Assembly (NCBI GenBank): GCA_038323025.1
Contig: JBBQGL010000182.1
Span: forward strand, 1-6,315
Source: JAFKKF01 sp038323025
GTDB taxonomy: Bacteria > Pseudomonadota > Alphaproteobacteria > Rhizobiales > Kaistiaceae
DNA length: 6,315 bases
Reading direction: 5' to 3'
Under the pieces are notes generated by a model that worked only from the letters and a program-made list of their open reading frames with translations, searched no databases and was not told the DNA's origin. Within the stretch, counting starts at the first letter, position 1, and the number at the start of each line of letters is the position of its first letter. The position numbers and the translations under genes were made by a program. Below are positions 5,977-6,315 of this stretch, one piece after another.

Positions 5977-6315
5977 ATGACAGAGTTCGCTCCCCGCGTA
6001 TTCTCCGGGGTTCAGCCGACGGGCAACCTCCACCTCGGCAACTACCTCGGTGCCATCGTTCGCTTCGTCGAGATGCAGTCGACCCACGACTGCATCTATT
6101 GCGTCGTCGACCTCCACGCCGTGACGGTGCCGATCTCCGTCTGGGGCGGTCCCGCCGCCCTGAAGCAGAATACGCGCGAGGTCACCGCCGCTTTCCTTGC
6201 CGCCGGCATCGACCCGGTGAAATCGATCGTCTTCAACCAGAGCCAGGTCAGCATCCACGCCGAGCTCGCCTGGGTATTCAATTGCGTCGCCCGCCTCGGC
6301 TGGCTGAACCGGATG
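5977..6315 (+). CDS. trpS: Tryptophanyl-tRNA synthetase, 3' truncated by the window
   Basis: The first 113 codons of a class I aminoacyl-tRNA synthetase that charges tRNA-Trp with tryptophan using ATP in the cytoplasm. Residues 7-26 hold the family's ATP-binding HIGH region, written here as GVQPTGNLHLGNYLGA with HLGN at 19-22. Residues 45-50 (DLHAVT) and the later FNQSQV and ARLGWLNRM segments are also typical of bacterial TrpS. The frame remains open at the window end. The complete protein should be about 350 residues, so the KMSKS loop and the tryptophan- and anticodon-recognition parts are outside. The ATG at 5977 lies 73 bases after murJ. Only a weak GGA (5965-5967) precedes it, but the conserved motif begins a few residues later, as in other TrpS proteins, which supports this start. 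Adjacency to murJ is the familiar rhizobial arrangement. Confidence 0.95.
   Translation, partial: MTEFAPRVFSGVQPTGNLHLGNYLGAIVRFVEMQSTHDCIYCVVDLHAVTVPISVWGGPAALKQNTREVTAAFLAAGIDPVKSIVFNQSQVSIHAELAWVFNCVARLGWLNRM

Noticed and set aside
5141..5980. Plus-strand open frame of 279 codons overlapping murJ and the trpS promoter gap
   Set aside because: Arg/Pro/Ala-rich shadow in another frame of murJ; no conserved segment.
1..6315. Search for mobile elements, CRISPR arrays, tRNA or rRNA genes, toxin-antitoxin or defence genes
   Set aside because: No transposase or integrase motifs, regularly spaced repeats, tRNA-like cloverleaf or defence-type domains were seen; the content is transport and housekeeping genes.

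Overview
The window looks like ordinary chromosomal DNA from a high-GC alphaproteobacterium, most likely in the Hyphomicrobiales (Rhizobiales). The basis is the strong GC bias at third codon positions, the murJ-trpS gene pair typical of that order, and a sugar ABC cassette of the rhizobial FrcBCA type. This is recognition from memory, not a database result. All six supported genes are on the plus strand.

Layout: (1) 1-1089, the 3' part of a polytopic membrane protein that resembles a GT39/ArnT-like lipid-linked-sugar glycosyltransferase; its 5' end lies outside the window. (2) 1090-1230, an intergenic region with a good sigma70-type promoter candidate (TTGCCA-17-TATGGT) and a strong Shine-Dalgarno. 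(3) 1231-4235, a three-gene sugar ABC importer: periplasmic binding protein, permease and a single-domain ATPase. A 14-bp stem hairpin lies between the binding-protein and permease genes, and an ATGA overlap couples permease and ATPase. (4) 4344-5903, murJ (mviN), the lipid II flippase. (5) 5977 to the end, the first 113 codons of trpS, tryptophanyl-tRNA synthetase.

The importer should work as one unit. The secreted binding protein captures a sugar in the periplasm, the RbsC-type permease forms the channel (presumably as a dimer), and the short ATPase (presumably also a dimer) drives uptake. No sugar kinase, isomerase, dehydrogenase or regulator lies beside it, so the ligand cannot be read from context. 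murJ and trpS are housekeeping genes that are neighbours across rhizobia and are not functionally tied to the importer.

I found no mobile element, CRISPR array, tRNA, rRNA or phage gene, and no evidence for a new biological system. The points worth a second look are modest: the hairpin in the ABC operon, the lack of glnD next to murJ, the lack of Shine-Dalgarno sites for murJ and trpS, acidic-residue replacements in the MurJ cavity, and the unusual C-terminal tail of the first protein.
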